64,000 nt of DNA from Catenovulum agarivorans DS-2 (GCF_000568405.1 NZ_ARZY01000019.1:25418-89417); one strand, 5' to 3'. Positions 46,299-56,344 are shown, counted from the stretch's first letter. Numbers and translations: made by a program. The notes: a model not told the origin generated them from the sequence alone.

Positions 46299-48709
46299 AA
46301 AGAGCTTTCCTTACGCATGATTAACAGGCGATCAGCTGTTTGTTTGTCCCCTTCATTTTGCGGTGCTTTTATTTGAGTTAAGTGTTTGTCACTCGCGATT
46401 AGCTGAAAACTTTTGCTGTATTGTGCGGTTACAGGGTTAAACCATTGCGCGCGATAAACACCAGCTTGCGAGCGTAAATCTAAGCTTGCACTGCCAGCTT
46501 CAGGTAAATACAACAATAGGTTGTCTTGGTTGGCGAGTATGTAAGCTTTATCTTCACTGTTTGAAACTACCAACTCATTGCGATTAACCATTTGATTGAG
46601 TGGTAAAGGGTTGTCAGCAAAAAAGTTAATTGCATGGCCAGCATAAATCCATGATAAATGGCGACTTCTAAAATCTTCTGCTAATAAGTCGTTTTGTGCT
46701 AAGCGGTAACCAAAATAATATTCAACACCCGCACCGCCTGCCATTAAATTACCCCACAAAGTGTATTTGCGAATTTGGTGAAGGTTGTATTTGTTGTTAC
46801 CCTGCCGTGCCCAACCATCGAAACCTTGATAGCCAGGATCAGGCGGAACGCCCAAGCCAGCGGGGTTTTGTTCATCGTTACACACAACCCAAGGTTTGCC
46901 TGCACTAATAGAAGCATTCAACCAGTTTAAAGTCAGTTCATGCACATTACCCCAATGATTTTGTAATGATGCGCCAGTAATTGCAGAGTTTGCCCCTAAT
47001 AAAGGCGGATAAACTCTAGTTTGCTGTGACGGAAAGGTATGGATAACAATATGATTATTATAGGCATCCAGCTCGCTTAAATAGCTGGCCATTTGTTTAA
47101 TTTCTTCACTACTTTGGGTGTTTTCTTCGCCCAAATTCCAGTTTAACGCATTTAAATGGGCAAAACGCGCAACCATCTCGCGTATATACAATTTGCGCTG
47201 AATGCCTAATAAACCACCATCCAAGGATTCTTCAATTTTTGCGTCTACTCTGCCCGCGCCTTTGCGGTTGTCGTCGCTTTCGTTTTCTTGCAATTTAAAA
47301 TGTAAAAACAGCCCTAAACTTTGCGCATGTTCAAATACAATTTGCCATTGGGCTAATTTAGAAACGTCAAAATGGTATTTAGCATTACGCGATACATATG
47401 GCCAAACATTGTCGCCGTCGCCACCTGCGTTATAGGTTAAAAACGATATTGCATTCGCACCGGTTGAACTTAAATAATTAAGTGCACCGAGCAAATTTTT
47501 ACCTTTACCATTTTGCCAAGTTGGATCACTTGTTTTGGCATCTTGTGCGTGTGCAGCATAGGTTTTTAATGCCAAATTGTGTTTGGCACTTTGAGTGCCG
47601 TCAAAGTCAGCGTAAGCCAACAAGGTTTCAGGCGCATCAGCACCAGCTTTAATAAATAATTGCTTGCTGTGGGCAAAACGTAAATATCTTTGGCCAACAT
47701 ATGCGAGTTTGCCTTTGGCACGAAAATCTCTGCCTGTTTTATCGGTTTCTGACACGATAAATTCGCCTGTAATGCCATGGTAAGGCGCAAGCGATTTGCT
47801 GTTTTTTGCACTTATGGCTGCTTGTTGCCCGGCAGAAAAAGCTATCTGATAAAACCATTTACCCGCTTTAGTCGGCGCAAAATGCGCTATCCATTTATTG
47901 CCCATTTGCACAGACGACTCTGCAGCATTTGCGTCACCAGCGAAATAACCAGGTACTGTATAGGTTTGTGCGTTGGATTCATGAGTAAAGGATACTGACA
48001 TGTTGTAATCTAAAAAAGGGTTAGGCGATACGTCTAACTCATGTGCATATGGGCCGTCTAAAATTAAATCTATTCTGTGCCAAGTTTTAAGTTCGCCACT
48101 AATATTTACCGCGCCATCACCGTTAGCCAGTCTAGGCAATACTTGCGCTGGGGCATTTTCATAGTCTTGGTGTGATTTAAAGGTATTTGCTTCAACCAAC
48201 TCCATTTTTGCGTCAGTTAAAAATTCTATTTTTTGCCAAAGCGCTTTACTAAAATCTTTGCCATTGTTTGTATGGTTAATCGCTTCTATGCTGAGTGTTT
48301 CACCTTCGCTTAATTCTATATTGCGCCATATTTTTATATTTTTTGATGTTTGCGATCTTTGCTTTGTGGTAGTCGGCGCGGTAAATTCACCAACCAATTT
48401 TCCGCTTAAATAAAGTTTGTAGTCTGCCCCACCTAAGTTTTCACTAACTGTATAAAGCTTAATATCAAAGGTTTGATTACCAATAGGTAGTACAATGTCT
48501 ACTTTGCCTTTGCGTTGGTTTTCCCAAACATTCACACCTACAAGGCCATCATTTGTTTGAAACAAGCCAGTGTCTTGCAGCATTAATTGTTCGGCAGTTA
48601 GGGTATAAACTAGGTTTTTTGCGAATGCTTGTTTCGATGCGAGTTGATAAATTGCCAATATCAGTAGTAGCGAATGAATAAGGACTAACACTTTTTTATT
48701 GGTTTTCAT
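46295..48709 (-). CDS. DUF5060-containing TIM-barrel glycosidase-like protein
   Basis: The start at 48709 is chosen for the AGGA ribosome-binding site 7 bases upstream and a clean signal peptide (SKQAFA). The ORF extends to 48745 without support. The product is 804 aa. An N-terminal beta-sandwich (about 35-180) is followed by a DUF5060 domain (about 190-310, ELKTWHRIDLILDGPYA) and a TIM-barrel-like region. That region has LRFAHSKQLFIKAGADAPE, NWNLGEENTQSSEEI with a candidate catalytic Glu, WVVCNDEQNPAG with a second Glu/Asp and YTLWGNLMAGGAGVEYYFG. Family members occur in algal polysaccharide loci. It is coupled to the downstream 717-aa gene by an ATGA overlap. Confidence 0.8.
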   Translation of the reverse strand: MKTNKKVLVLIHSLLLILAIYQLASKQAFAKNLVYTLTAEQLMLQDTGLFQTNDGLVGVNVWENQRKGKVDIVLPIGNQTFDIKLYTVSENLGGADYKLYLSGKLVGEFTAPTTTKQRSQTSKNIKIWRNIELSEGETLSIEAINHTNNGKDFSKALWQKIEFLTDAKMELVEANTFKSHQDYENAPAQVLPRLANGDGAVNISGELKTWHRIDLILDGPYAHELDVSPNPFLDYNMSVSFTHESNAQTYTVPGYFAGDANAAESSVQMGNKWIAHFAPTKAGKWFYQIAFSAGQQAAISAKNSKSLAPYHGITGEFIVSETDKTGRDFRAKGKLAYVGQRYLRFAHSKQLFIKAGADAPETLLAYADFDGTQSAKHNLALKTYAAHAQDAKTSDPTWQNGKGKNLLGALNYLSSTGANAISFLTYNAGGDGDNVWPYVSRNAKYHFDVSKLAQWQIVFEHAQSLGLFLHFKLQENESDDNRKGAGRVDAKIEESLDGGLLGIQRKLYIREMVARFAHLNALNWNLGEENTQSSEEIKQMASYLSELDAYNNHIVIHTFPSQQTRVYPPLLGANSAITGASLQNHWGNVHELTLNWLNASISAGKPWVVCNDEQNPAGLGVPPDPGYQGFDGWARQGNNKYNLHQIRKYTLWGNLMAGGAGVEYYFGYRLAQNDLLAEDFRSRHLSWIYAGHAINFFADNPLPLNQMVNRNELVVSNSEDKAYILANQDNLLLYLPEAGSASLDLRSQAGVYRAQWFNPVTAQYSKSFQLIASDKHLTQIKAPQNEGDKQTADRLLIMRKESSL

Positions 48710-48805
48710 GCTAATTTCCTCTGGTATAAAAATGCCTCTAACCAAAAGGGGTTAGAGGCGTGTAAGAACTTCCTTGTCGGACACATAACACAAAAGGTTA
48801 TTCGG

Positions 48806-50437
48806 TTAGAAAAATCTCCAGTAGATAAATACCGTTAAGGCGATAATGCCGGCGGTATGGATGATGTCCCATTTATCTATTCCTGCTTTAATTTCTTTAA
48901 CTTGTTCTACATCCATAGTTGAGAAAGTTAAACCTTTTAAAGCTTGCTCGTCTTTTTGTGGGGTGACAAAGCTTAATACCACCATCAACACAGCAATTAA
49001 GATGAATAAGAAGATACAAATATATAGCCAGTTTTCGTTGGCATACCAGCCGATTACTGGAATGTCTTTGACTGATTCAGCGAAGAACGACAATACCAAG
49101 CGGACCATGCCTAAGATAAAACCTATGACTAAGCCCCAGAAACCAGCGCTTTCGGTTATGCGTTTGCTGCAAATACCTAATAGGAATACGGCGGCAATAC
49201 CCGGTGCGATAAGGGCCTGAACTTGTTGTAAGTATTCAAACAAGTTTGCAGACAGCGTCAACATAAGTGGTATCCACAACATACCTAGAACCACTATGCC
49301 GATAGTTGCCATGCGGCCGACATGCAATAAGTGTTTCTCGGATGCTTGCGGGTGGAACTTTTTATAAAAATCGATTGTGAACAAGGTCGCAGACGAGTTA
49401 AACAGTGATGCAAGCGATGACATTAATGCAGCCAACAAACCACCAATGACTATGCCTTTTACCCCCGTTGGTAATAATTCACTGACTAAGGTAGCGAATG
49501 CTGCATCCGACGAGCCATAGTTAATTAATCCTTTTTCTTGTAAGGCAAAAGCTATCATGCCTGGTACTAAGAAAATAAATACAGGCAATAGTTTTAAATA
49601 ACCTGCGAAAATAGTACCGCGGCGCGCTTCTTTAATACCTTTAGCTGAAAGAACACGTTGTACGATATATTGGTCGGTACACCAGTACCAAAAACCGATA
49701 ATAAATGAGCCGAAAATAATGCCAGGCCATGGGAAGTTAGGATCGTCCCAAGGGCGAATTAAATGCATATTCTCCGCATTAATGCGTTCAACTTCTGCCC
49801 AACCACCAACTTTGTCTAAACCCACCCATAAAATGATGATTGAGCCAATTAACAATACAGGGGTTTGTAAAACTGATGTCCACATAATGGCTTTCATGCC
49901 GCCAAGCACTGTATAAATACCAGTGACAACCACCATGCCAATTGCAGCCACCCAGAAGAAGTCGATACCCCAAACTGTGTCTATACCCAATAAGGTTTGT
50001 AGTACTAGCGCACCTGCATATACGGTTACAGCTACTTTTGTGAGTACATAACTAACAATGGAGATACCCGCTAAAAAGGTACGCGAACGCTCAGAGAAAC
50101 GACGCTCTAAAAACTCTGGCATGGTATAAACTTTTGAGCTCCAATAAAAGGGTACAAAAAACCAGCCAAGCATTAATATAATATAAGATTGCAATTCCCA
50201 ATGCGCCAACGCCATGCCAGACGATGCGCCCGCCCCAGATAAACCAACCAAGTGCTCTGAGCCGATATTAGATGCAAATATAGATGCACCTATGGTTAAC
50301 CATGTGGCGTTTCGCCCTGCTAAAAAGTAGTCGGTGGTATCTTCTTCTTTGCTTCGCATCGAAAAATACACAACACCTGCAAGCATTAGGAAAAATCCAC
50401 CTAATACTAGCCAGTCTAAAATGCTTAATTCAATCAT
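48806..50437 (-). CDS. Sodium/solute symporter (SSS family)
   Basis: The 543-aa protein has about 13-14 membrane segments and SSS signatures: DYFLAGRNATWLTIGASIFASNIGS near 36, PEFLERRFSERS near 108, VLGGMKAIMWTSVLQT near 180, and QYIVQRVLSAKGIKEARRG near 258. It is an inner-membrane sugar/sodium co-transporter of the SglT branch, clearly different from the 589-aa symporter at 25213. It lies between the DUF5060 gene and tandem sulfatases in the minus-strand block, so it likely imports the product of that block. Confidence 0.93.
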   Translation of the reverse strand: MIELSILDWLVLGGFFLMLAGVVYFSMRSKEEDTTDYFLAGRNATWLTIGASIFASNIGSEHLVGLSGAGASSGMALAHWELQSYIILMLGWFFVPFYWSSKVYTMPEFLERRFSERSRTFLAGISIVSYVLTKVAVTVYAGALVLQTLLGIDTVWGIDFFWVAAIGMVVVTGIYTVLGGMKAIMWTSVLQTPVLLIGSIIILWVGLDKVGGWAEVERINAENMHLIRPWDDPNFPWPGIIFGSFIIGFWYWCTDQYIVQRVLSAKGIKEARRGTIFAGYLKLLPVFIFLVPGMIAFALQEKGLINYGSSDAAFATLVSELLPTGVKGIVIGGLLAALMSSLASLFNSSATLFTIDFYKKFHPQASEKHLLHVGRMATIGIVVLGMLWIPLMLTLSANLFEYLQQVQALIAPGIAAVFLLGICSKRITESAGFWGLVIGFILGMVRLVLSFFAESVKDIPVIGWYANENWLYICIFLFILIAVLMVVLSFVTPQKDEQALKGLTFSTMDVEQVKEIKAGIDKWDIIHTAGIIALTVFIYWRFF

Positions 50438-50457
50438 ACAGCTACCTCAATAATAGA

Positions 50458-51944
50458 TTAATGGCGACCAGCTGCGCCCTGCACCACTTGCCAACGTGGA
50501 TCTGGAACGTGCGCTTGTTGCATAAATTTGTCGATTTTTGCCACTAACTCAGGGTGTTGGTGGGCTAAATCAATTTGTTCTTTTGGATCTTGGTTAACGT
50601 TATATAAACGAATTGGTCCGGTAAAAAATGGCGTGCGGATCGCTTTATAGTCGCCATGACGCACAGCTTGTATGCCACCCATTTCGTAAAACTCAAAATA
50701 AACCATATCGTGCTGTTGTTGCTCACCACTTGCGGTTAACACTGGCAACATAGATACGCTATCAAGTTCTCTGTGTGCAGGTTTATCTACTGCATCTAGC
50801 GCGGTTGCCATTAAGTCACCAAAATAACCAATATGTTGGCTAACTTGACCTTGTGGCACTAAACCTGGGCCCCATGCGATAAATGGCACGCGAATACCAC
50901 CGCGGTTAACGCGCGTTTTGTGCCTGTAAATGGACCTGAAGAATTAAAGAAATAAGGATCGTTACCACCCTCTTCGTGTGGGCCATTGTCAGAGGTGAAA
51001 ATAACTATGGTATCGTCTGCCAAACCTTGTGCTTTTAACGTATCCATAATTTGTCCAACCCCTTGGTCTATGTGAGTCACCATAGCGGCGTAGCCTTTGG
51101 CTGGTTCTGGCCAATCTAAATCTTTGTAAATGCCATAATCTGGTACTTCCATTCCATGTGCCCAATCGAATTTTTCGGCTTCGTTATTAGCGTGTGGTGA
51201 AGTTAAGCTAACAAATAAAAAGAATGGGTTGTCTTGTTGCTGCTTGATAAAGTCGACTGATTCTTGATAGAACAAATCACTTGAATAAGTTTTTCTGTTT
51301 TCAGGTTTTGCGACACCGCCATGAAAACTCATATAGGCAATTGGTCCTAGCTCTACCATGTTGTCTAGCTGAACTTTTTCTTTGTTACGCCATAAAGAAT
51401 CTGGGTAATGATTGTGTGCGTGTACTTGGTTTAAATAACCAAAAAAGTAGTCAAAACCTTGGTCATTTGGTAAGCCTGTGTTGCCGTCATCGCCTAAACC
51501 CCATTTGCCAATAAGCGCTGTGGTATAACCAGCATCTTGTAAAACTTCAGCTACGGTTACATCTTCTGGTGCAAGTGTTTGTATGGTTTTGTCGGCATTA
51601 CCACGTACTGGTGTATGTCCCATATGTAGACCTGTCACTAACACAGAGCGTGACGGTGCACATACAGTTGTGCCTGCGTACATGTCGGTAAACCGAATTC
51701 CTTCGGCCGCCATTTGATCAAGTCTTGGTGTTTTTATTTTTTGTTGGCCATAACTGCCTAAGTCGCCATAACCCATATCATCAGCCATTATCCATATAAT
51801 GTTTGGTTGGCGCTTTTGTTCGCTAGCTTGCGTCATAGGCTGAGCGGTTTGCTCTGTCGTTTGTGTAGCCGGTTGGCAAGCTGACAAAGTCAGCCCTGCC
51901 AACGCGCCCAACACAAGTTTTTTATGTGTGTTGTTTAGCGTCAT
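50458..51944 (-). pseudogene. S1-family sulfatase split by a one-base frameshift
   Basis: Two overlapping frames cover one sulfatase. The N-terminal 361-aa frame has a lipobox (LSAC, Cys23), MADDMGYGDLGSYG, formylglycine motif CAPSR (Cys95), GKWGLGDDG, SPHANNEAEKFDWAHG and TSDNGPHEEGG. It loses homology after GPFTGTKR. The C-terminal frame resumes at RGGIRVPFIAWGPGL and ends with the normal LYNVNQDPKEQIDL tail. Restoring one base within TTAAC at about 50906-50909 would join them as GTKRALNRGGIRVP. The neighbour at 51956 is an intact tandem paralog. This is either a recent inactivation or a sequencing or assembly slip. Confidence 0.85.
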
Positions 51945-51955
51945 TTTTCCATGCC

Positions 51956-53518
51956 TTATTTGAATATTGGATTGCGTTGTCTGTCTGGGCTTTGATCGCT
52001 TTTGCTAATTGGCCAATGTGGGTGTGGCAAATGATTTTCAGCCATTATTTTTGCAAATTCTGCAACTAATTCAGGGTGTTTAGCGGCCAAGTTTATGCTT
52101 TCGCTTGGGTCATTTTCTAAATCGTACAATTCAATTGGACCCGTCATGAGTGGTAGGCGAATTGCTTTCCATTTACCTTTACGCACTGCTTGTGATGAAC
52201 CATGTAAATGGAATTCCCAATAAATGTGTTCATGCTCTGCTGTTTGTGTTTTACCCGTTAGTTCATTGGCAAAACTCAACGAATCTAGCCTTGTATTGTT
52301 TGGTATAGAGGTTTGTGCAAGCTCAGCAAAAGTTGCCATAAAATCTCCACCATAACCTATGTGATCAGACACTTTACCTTGGGGTACTAAACCAGGGCCC
52401 CAAGCAATAGTTGGCATACGAATTCCACCTTCGTATAAATCGCGTTTAATACCGCGAAGTTCGCCGTTCGAATCGTGAAAATCAGGGTTATTGCCTGCTT
52501 CTTGATGTGGGCCATTGTCACCAGTGAAAATAACTATGGTGTTGTCCGCTATGCCTTGCTCTTTTAATTTAGCCATTACTTGACCAACAGCGTGGTCAAT
52601 ATGGCGCATCATAGCTGCGTAGCCTTTTGCGCTTTCTGGCCAGTTTTTGTCTGCAAACTCACCATAACTTGGAATTTCTAAGCCATGTGCATAGTCAACT
52701 TGGTCTGCTTCGTTGTTCGCGTGTGGCGAAATAAGCGAATAATATAAAAAGAAGGGTTTGTCTTGATTGGCGTTTCTATCAATAAAGGCAACCGCTTCGT
52801 CACGCAATAATGAATCAACATATTCGTAGCGCGCTTCTAGTGGCGTTACAAAACCGTCGAAAGCAAATTTGTCGCAATAGCTACAGTCAACCTTTTCAAC
52901 TTTGTTTTTCAGTGGTACTTGTTGGTAGTTGCGCCATAAAAAGTCAGTAAAGTGATTGTGAGCGTGTACATGATTTAAGTAACCAAAAAAGTAATCAAAG
53001 CCTTTGCGGTTTGGATGACCTGTATCTTCTGCTTCACCTAAACCCCATTTACCGACAATACCTGTGGTGTAGCCAGCGTCTTTTAATACTTCGGATACAA
53101 TTTTTTGTTCTGGGGTAAAAGTACCACCTTGGTAAAGCATTGAGCCATCTTGCTGTGGAATGGCCATGTAGTTTGCTTTAATTGGTGTGCGACCTGAATG
53201 TTGGCCAGTTAACAAAACACTGCGCGAAGGTGCACATACTGCCGAGCCTGCATAAAATTGGCTAAAGTTAATACCTTGCTCTGCCATTTTATCTAAATTT
53301 GGTGTAGTAAAGTTTTTTTGACCATTAATTCCAATGTCAGAAAAACCAATATCGTCAGCTAAAATAAGTACTATGTTTGGTTTGTCTAGCTGCTTGCTTA
53401 CAGGTTTGACATTGGTTGTTTCGTCACTCACAACTTGGCTAGCTTGTTGCCCAGAGCATGCGGTTAAACCGGCACATAATGCGCTGGTTAAAACAAAAGA
53501 TTTTACAAAATTACTCAC
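51956..53518 (-). CDS. S1-family sulfatase, lipoprotein (intact tandem paralog)
   Basis: I place the start at a GTG (53518), 7 bases after GGGAGA. The ATG at 53536 would overlap that ribosome-binding site. The lipobox is LTACSGQ. The 520-aa product carries LADDIGFSDIGING, formylglycine motif CAPSR (Cys95), GKWGLGEAEDTG, NHVHAHNHFTDFLWRN, SPHANNEADQVDYAHG and TGDNGPHQEAGNN. It closes with LYDLENDPSESINLAAKHPE. It shares its whole layout with the frameshifted neighbour 11 bp downstream, a tandem duplication. It is probably the first gene of the long minus-strand block. Confidence 0.92.
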   Translation of the reverse strand: MSNFVKSFVLTSALCAGLTACSGQQASQVVSDETTNVKPVSKQLDKPNIVLILADDIGFSDIGINGQKNFTTPNLDKMAEQGINFSQFYAGSAVCAPSRSVLLTGQHSGRTPIKANYMAIPQQDGSMLYQGGTFTPEQKIVSEVLKDAGYTTGIVGKWGLGEAEDTGHPNRKGFDYFFGYLNHVHAHNHFTDFLWRNYQQVPLKNKVEKVDCSYCDKFAFDGFVTPLEARYEYVDSLLRDEAVAFIDRNANQDKPFFLYYSLISPHANNEADQVDYAHGLEIPSYGEFADKNWPESAKGYAAMMRHIDHAVGQVMAKLKEQGIADNTIVIFTGDNGPHQEAGNNPDFHDSNGELRGIKRDLYEGGIRMPTIAWGPGLVPQGKVSDHIGYGGDFMATFAELAQTSIPNNTRLDSLSFANELTGKTQTAEHEHIYWEFHLHGSSQAVRKGKWKAIRLPLMTGPIELYDLENDPSESINLAAKHPELVAEFAKIMAENHLPHPHWPISKSDQSPDRQRNPIFK

Positions 53519-53697
53519 GTAAATTTCTCCCATCAAAAATATGGGATTAATTATATTACAATTAAACTTTGCAAAAAGACTTTATAACAAAACTGATACA
53601 AATGAGATTATCTTTGGGACAAAAAGTAGAATTTGGCTAAACAGTGGGACATCAGGTGGGAAAATTGGGTGGATTTTAAAGATCCACCCAGTTGTGA

Positions 53698-54411
53698 CTA
53701 TTGGTCAATCTTGGCTTCAACAAAAGAAATAGCTTCGTCGATTAACATATACATAATATTACGTGCGCGTTCTGAGTTGCCTGATTTAATTGCTTGATAG
53801 ATTTTTTCATGTTCTTCAACCACGGCAATTGGGTCGGCTTTTACCGGTGAGGTAAATTGAATACTGGCTCTTAGTGCTGTGCTGGTGAATTCTTTCATGT
53901 GAATATAGAAACGATTTTTTGTTGCTAACAATACACTGATATGAAATTCGATATCGGCCTCTAATTCAGCTTTTGGATCACCACTTTCGGCAGCGATACG
54001 CATTTTTCCAACTGCTTGCTCTATTTTTGCAATTGCGTGTACATCTGCAGTTTGTGCTGCTAATGCCGCTGCTTGAGGTTCGATACCTTTGCGCATTTGT
54101 AAGTATTCACGAATAACCTGTAGTGATACTTCACCTTTTAACGACCAGCTGAGTACTTCTGAGTCTAATAAGTTCCAACTACTTTTGGGTAATACGCTAA
54201 TACCCTGGCGTTGCCTACTGGTTATTAACCCTTTTGCTGATAACATTTTTACTGCTTCGCGCACCGCAGTGCGGCTTACACCAAATTGTTCACATAAATC
54301 GGCTTCTGATGGTAAGCCTGTTTCAGAGGTATATTCACCACATACTATAGCGCGCCCTAATTCAGCAACCATGCGTTGTGACAGGCTGTTATTCCGTTCT
54401 AGAATTGGCAT
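53698..54411 (-). CDS. GntR-family regulator with FCD domain
   Basis: The 237-aa protein has an N-terminal winged helix (about 8-75, GLPSEADLCEQFGVSRTAVREAVKMLSAKGL) and a C-terminal FCD helical domain (about 95-230) with EADIEFHISVLLAT carrying metal/ligand-binding residues. FadR-type GntR regulators sense sugar acids or organic acids and usually repress transporter and catabolic genes. It lies 180 bp upstream of the sulfatase-symporter-GH block on the same strand and is the best candidate for its controller. An inverted repeat at its own start may be an autoregulatory site. Confidence 0.93.
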   Translation of the reverse strand: MPILERNNSLSQRMVAELGRAIVCGEYTSETGLPSEADLCEQFGVSRTAVREAVKMLSAKGLITSRQRQGISVLPKSSWNLLDSEVLSWSLKGEVSLQVIREYLQMRKGIEPQAAALAAQTADVHAIAKIEQAVGKMRIAAESGDPKAELEADIEFHISVLLATKNRFYIHMKEFTSTALRASIQFTSPVKADPIAVVEEHEKIYQAIKSGNSERARNIMYMLIDEAISFVEAKIDQ

Positions 54412-54417
54412 TTATCG

Positions 54418-54432
54418 TAATATCTCATATTA
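54418..54432. promoter_or_regulatory. Inverted repeat just upstream of gntR-type gene
   Basis: TAATAT and ATATTA flank a CTC spacer, 7 bp before the regulator start codon. It is AT-rich, so the support is modest. It is a possible autoregulation operator. Confidence 0.3.
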
Positions 54433-54681
54433 GTAGCTGTTGATTTAACTATTATATTACCAGTTGATAGGTGATTTGCCTACTTTTAAGGCATGTGGGA
54501 TATCTAATAAACAATTAAAATGACGCTTGGTGATTATTGTTGTTGATATGTTGCTTGAAAATAACTACATTTCGCTCACGCAAGCAATTAGACCAAACAA
54601 ATGGAACTTGAATGAAAAGCTTTAAATTTGCCCCCTGTTTTAATTTTCCACTACTCCACACTGCGCCTTGAGACTAAATAT

Positions 54682-55806
54682 ATGAAAATATTAACAGGGC
54701 TAATATTAATTGTCACAATAGCTGGCTATGTTCTTTTTAGTTCCGATTCTATTGATGCGGCTAAGCCACAGAAAGCTGAAGTTCAACAAAAGCAACCAGT
54801 TAAGATTGAGCCTAATAATTTGAATGACGAGCCTCAGCCTACTGTCAATCCCACATTTAAAGTTGAAAGCAAAATTGCTCAATTGGAACAAAAGATTCGT
54901 GACAGGCACGCTGAAATTACTAACATCACAGGGCCTGACAGTGGCAAAAATACCATGCGTTACGAAGATAATTGGTGCAATGCGCGTGAAGATTTAACCG
55001 AACAAGATCAAATATATGCAGCGAAAAAAATGGAAGAGTGGAAGTTGATCCAGGGCGAGCGAATACACTCTAGTAATAGTAACAACGCTGAATACTTAAA
55101 ACCTTATATCGAAGAAGATATAAAAACCTTGATTCAATTGGCTAAGAAAGATGATGTATACGCGCTTGCAAGCATCATACGCCATCCTGAAGCGACGAGC
55201 AAACTGAGCTCAAAAGCGGCTAAACGACTGCTTATTTTGGGGCATTCTGGATCCGCATTAGGTACTTTGATTGCGCGTGAGTTGGTATCAGCGAAGCATT
55301 CTAAAGGTACTGATAATAATAAGTATCTAGTTTCATTAAAACGCGCCTTAATTTATACAGAGTTTGGTTTAATGAGGAATAACGTATCAAATTTAGTTAT
55401 GTTGTTATCATCAGTCCAACAAAATCAAAAAGATCGTAATGACGGAGTTAATTTGGCGGACTTACAACAAATTGATTTTAACGAAATACATGAATCTGCC
55501 AAAGCTTTGTACCAGCGAATCAATGAATATCGAGCCAATATGGGATTGGACTCATTTGAGGAAATAGACGATAACAAAGAAGCTGAGGTTGATAATTCGT
55601 ATAAGTTATTTGCATATAATAACATAGTGTACAAAGGAATTATGGACTCGCCCTTATTTCCAACCACCTGGAAGTCGTTATATTTAAAGAGTACGCATTG
55701 TTATAAACGTTACACCGAAATGCACAAATTTAAGTTGCATGAACTGCCAGCGATCAAAAAAGAAATCGCTGAACTAAAGGAACCTTTAGTGCAGTTTAAA
55801 CAATAA
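54682..55806 (+). CDS. Membrane-anchored hypothetical protein
   Basis: The start at the ATG (54682) gives an N-terminal hydrophobic anchor (about 1-20) after Met-Lys. The longer TTG start at 54628 has no support. The 374-aa product has a Lys/Glu/Gln/Pro-rich linker (about 25-65), a short coiled-coil-like stretch (IAQLEQKIRDRHAEI) and a mostly helical remainder. There is no recognisable domain or motif. The region is accessory: the flanking genes are a regulator and a HipB-like repressor. Confidence 0.6.
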   Translation: MKILTGLILIVTIAGYVLFSSDSIDAAKPQKAEVQQKQPVKIEPNNLNDEPQPTVNPTFKVESKIAQLEQKIRDRHAEITNITGPDSGKNTMRYEDNWCNAREDLTEQDQIYAAKKMEEWKLIQGERIHSSNSNNAEYLKPYIEEDIKTLIQLAKKDDVYALASIIRHPEATSKLSSKAAKRLLILGHSGSALGTLIARELVSAKHSKGTDNNKYLVSLKRALIYTEFGLMRNNVSNLVMLLSSVQQNQKDRNDGVNLADLQQIDFNEIHESAKALYQRINEYRANMGLDSFEEIDDNKEAEVDNSYKLFAYNNIVYKGIMDSPLFPTTWKSLYLKSTHCYKRYTEMHKFKLHELPAIKKEIAELKEPLVQFKQ

Positions 55807-55807
55807 T

Positions 55808-55843
55808 AACGGTAGTGCTGTATTTAAATAAGCTGCCGTTTTA
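55808..55843 (+). terminator. Terminator after hypothetical gene
   Basis: AACGGTAG pairs with CTGCCGTT (one wobble) followed by TTTTA. It lies directly after the stop of the 54682-55806 gene. Confidence 0.6.
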
Positions 55844-56004
55844 TCTTGGACACTAAGCGCTCAGATTTTTTACCATCTCACTGATTACTAAAAAACTGTT
55901 CTCTCGTAACATTCGCAATTCGCCGGGACGAGATGAAGAAAATGTTAGATTTGAGCTTCAATTATTATTCATAGTAAGCTTTAAAGCTTACTAAGTCATT
56001 ATTC

Positions 56005-56280
56005 TTAAGTAATTCGCGTGATTTTGTTAATGAGTTCCTCTCGCTTTTTGTCATTAAACTCTGGCAAAGGAATATCGACTTTAAACTCGATACCAAGCGC
56101 TTCCATTAAAGTGAACACTCTCTCTATTGACATATTGCCAGTACCGGTTTCAAAGCCGTAAATGGTATTCCTGCTACTCCCTGAAAATGAACCTGCAGTT
56201 TCTTGATCAAGGCCTTGGCTTTTTCTGACCGAACTACAGATTTTACCAAGTTGCTTGGCAGAATAGACTTTAACTTCCAT
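56005..56280 (-). CDS. XRE/HipB-like transcriptional repressor
   Basis: The 91-aa protein is a single helix-turn-helix domain: LGKICSSVRKSQGLDQETAG, then SSRNTIYGFETGTGNMSIERVF and LMEALGIEFKVDIPLPE. This matches HipB-type antitoxin/repressors. An AGG ribosome-binding site precedes the ATG. In HipAB systems a HipA kinase follows. Here the next ORF downstream is missing (about 200 bp of non-coding DNA, then a convergent gene), so it is an orphan. Three palindromic sites upstream are its probable operators. Confidence 0.82.
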   Translation of the reverse strand: MEVKVYSAKQLGKICSSVRKSQGLDQETAGSFSGSSRNTIYGFETGTGNMSIERVFTLMEALGIEFKVDIPLPEFNDKKREELINKITRIT

Positions 56281-56294
56281 CTTTAAACCTAAAA

Positions 56295-56312
56295 TTCACA
56301 ATATGTTGTGAA
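56295..56312. promoter_or_regulatory. Operator-like palindrome 1 (TTCACAATATGTTGTGAA)
   Basis: An 18-bp near-perfect palindrome, 15 bp upstream of the HipB-like start. It is the first of three copies at exact 50-bp steps. Confidence 0.75.
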
Positions 56313-56344
56313 TTTATAGCATATCGAACGAGATAAGCAAAGTT

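Noticed and set aside
56005..56280. Complete HipAB toxin-antitoxin module
   Set aside because: Only the HipB-like part is present; no HipA kinase ORF is found on either side.
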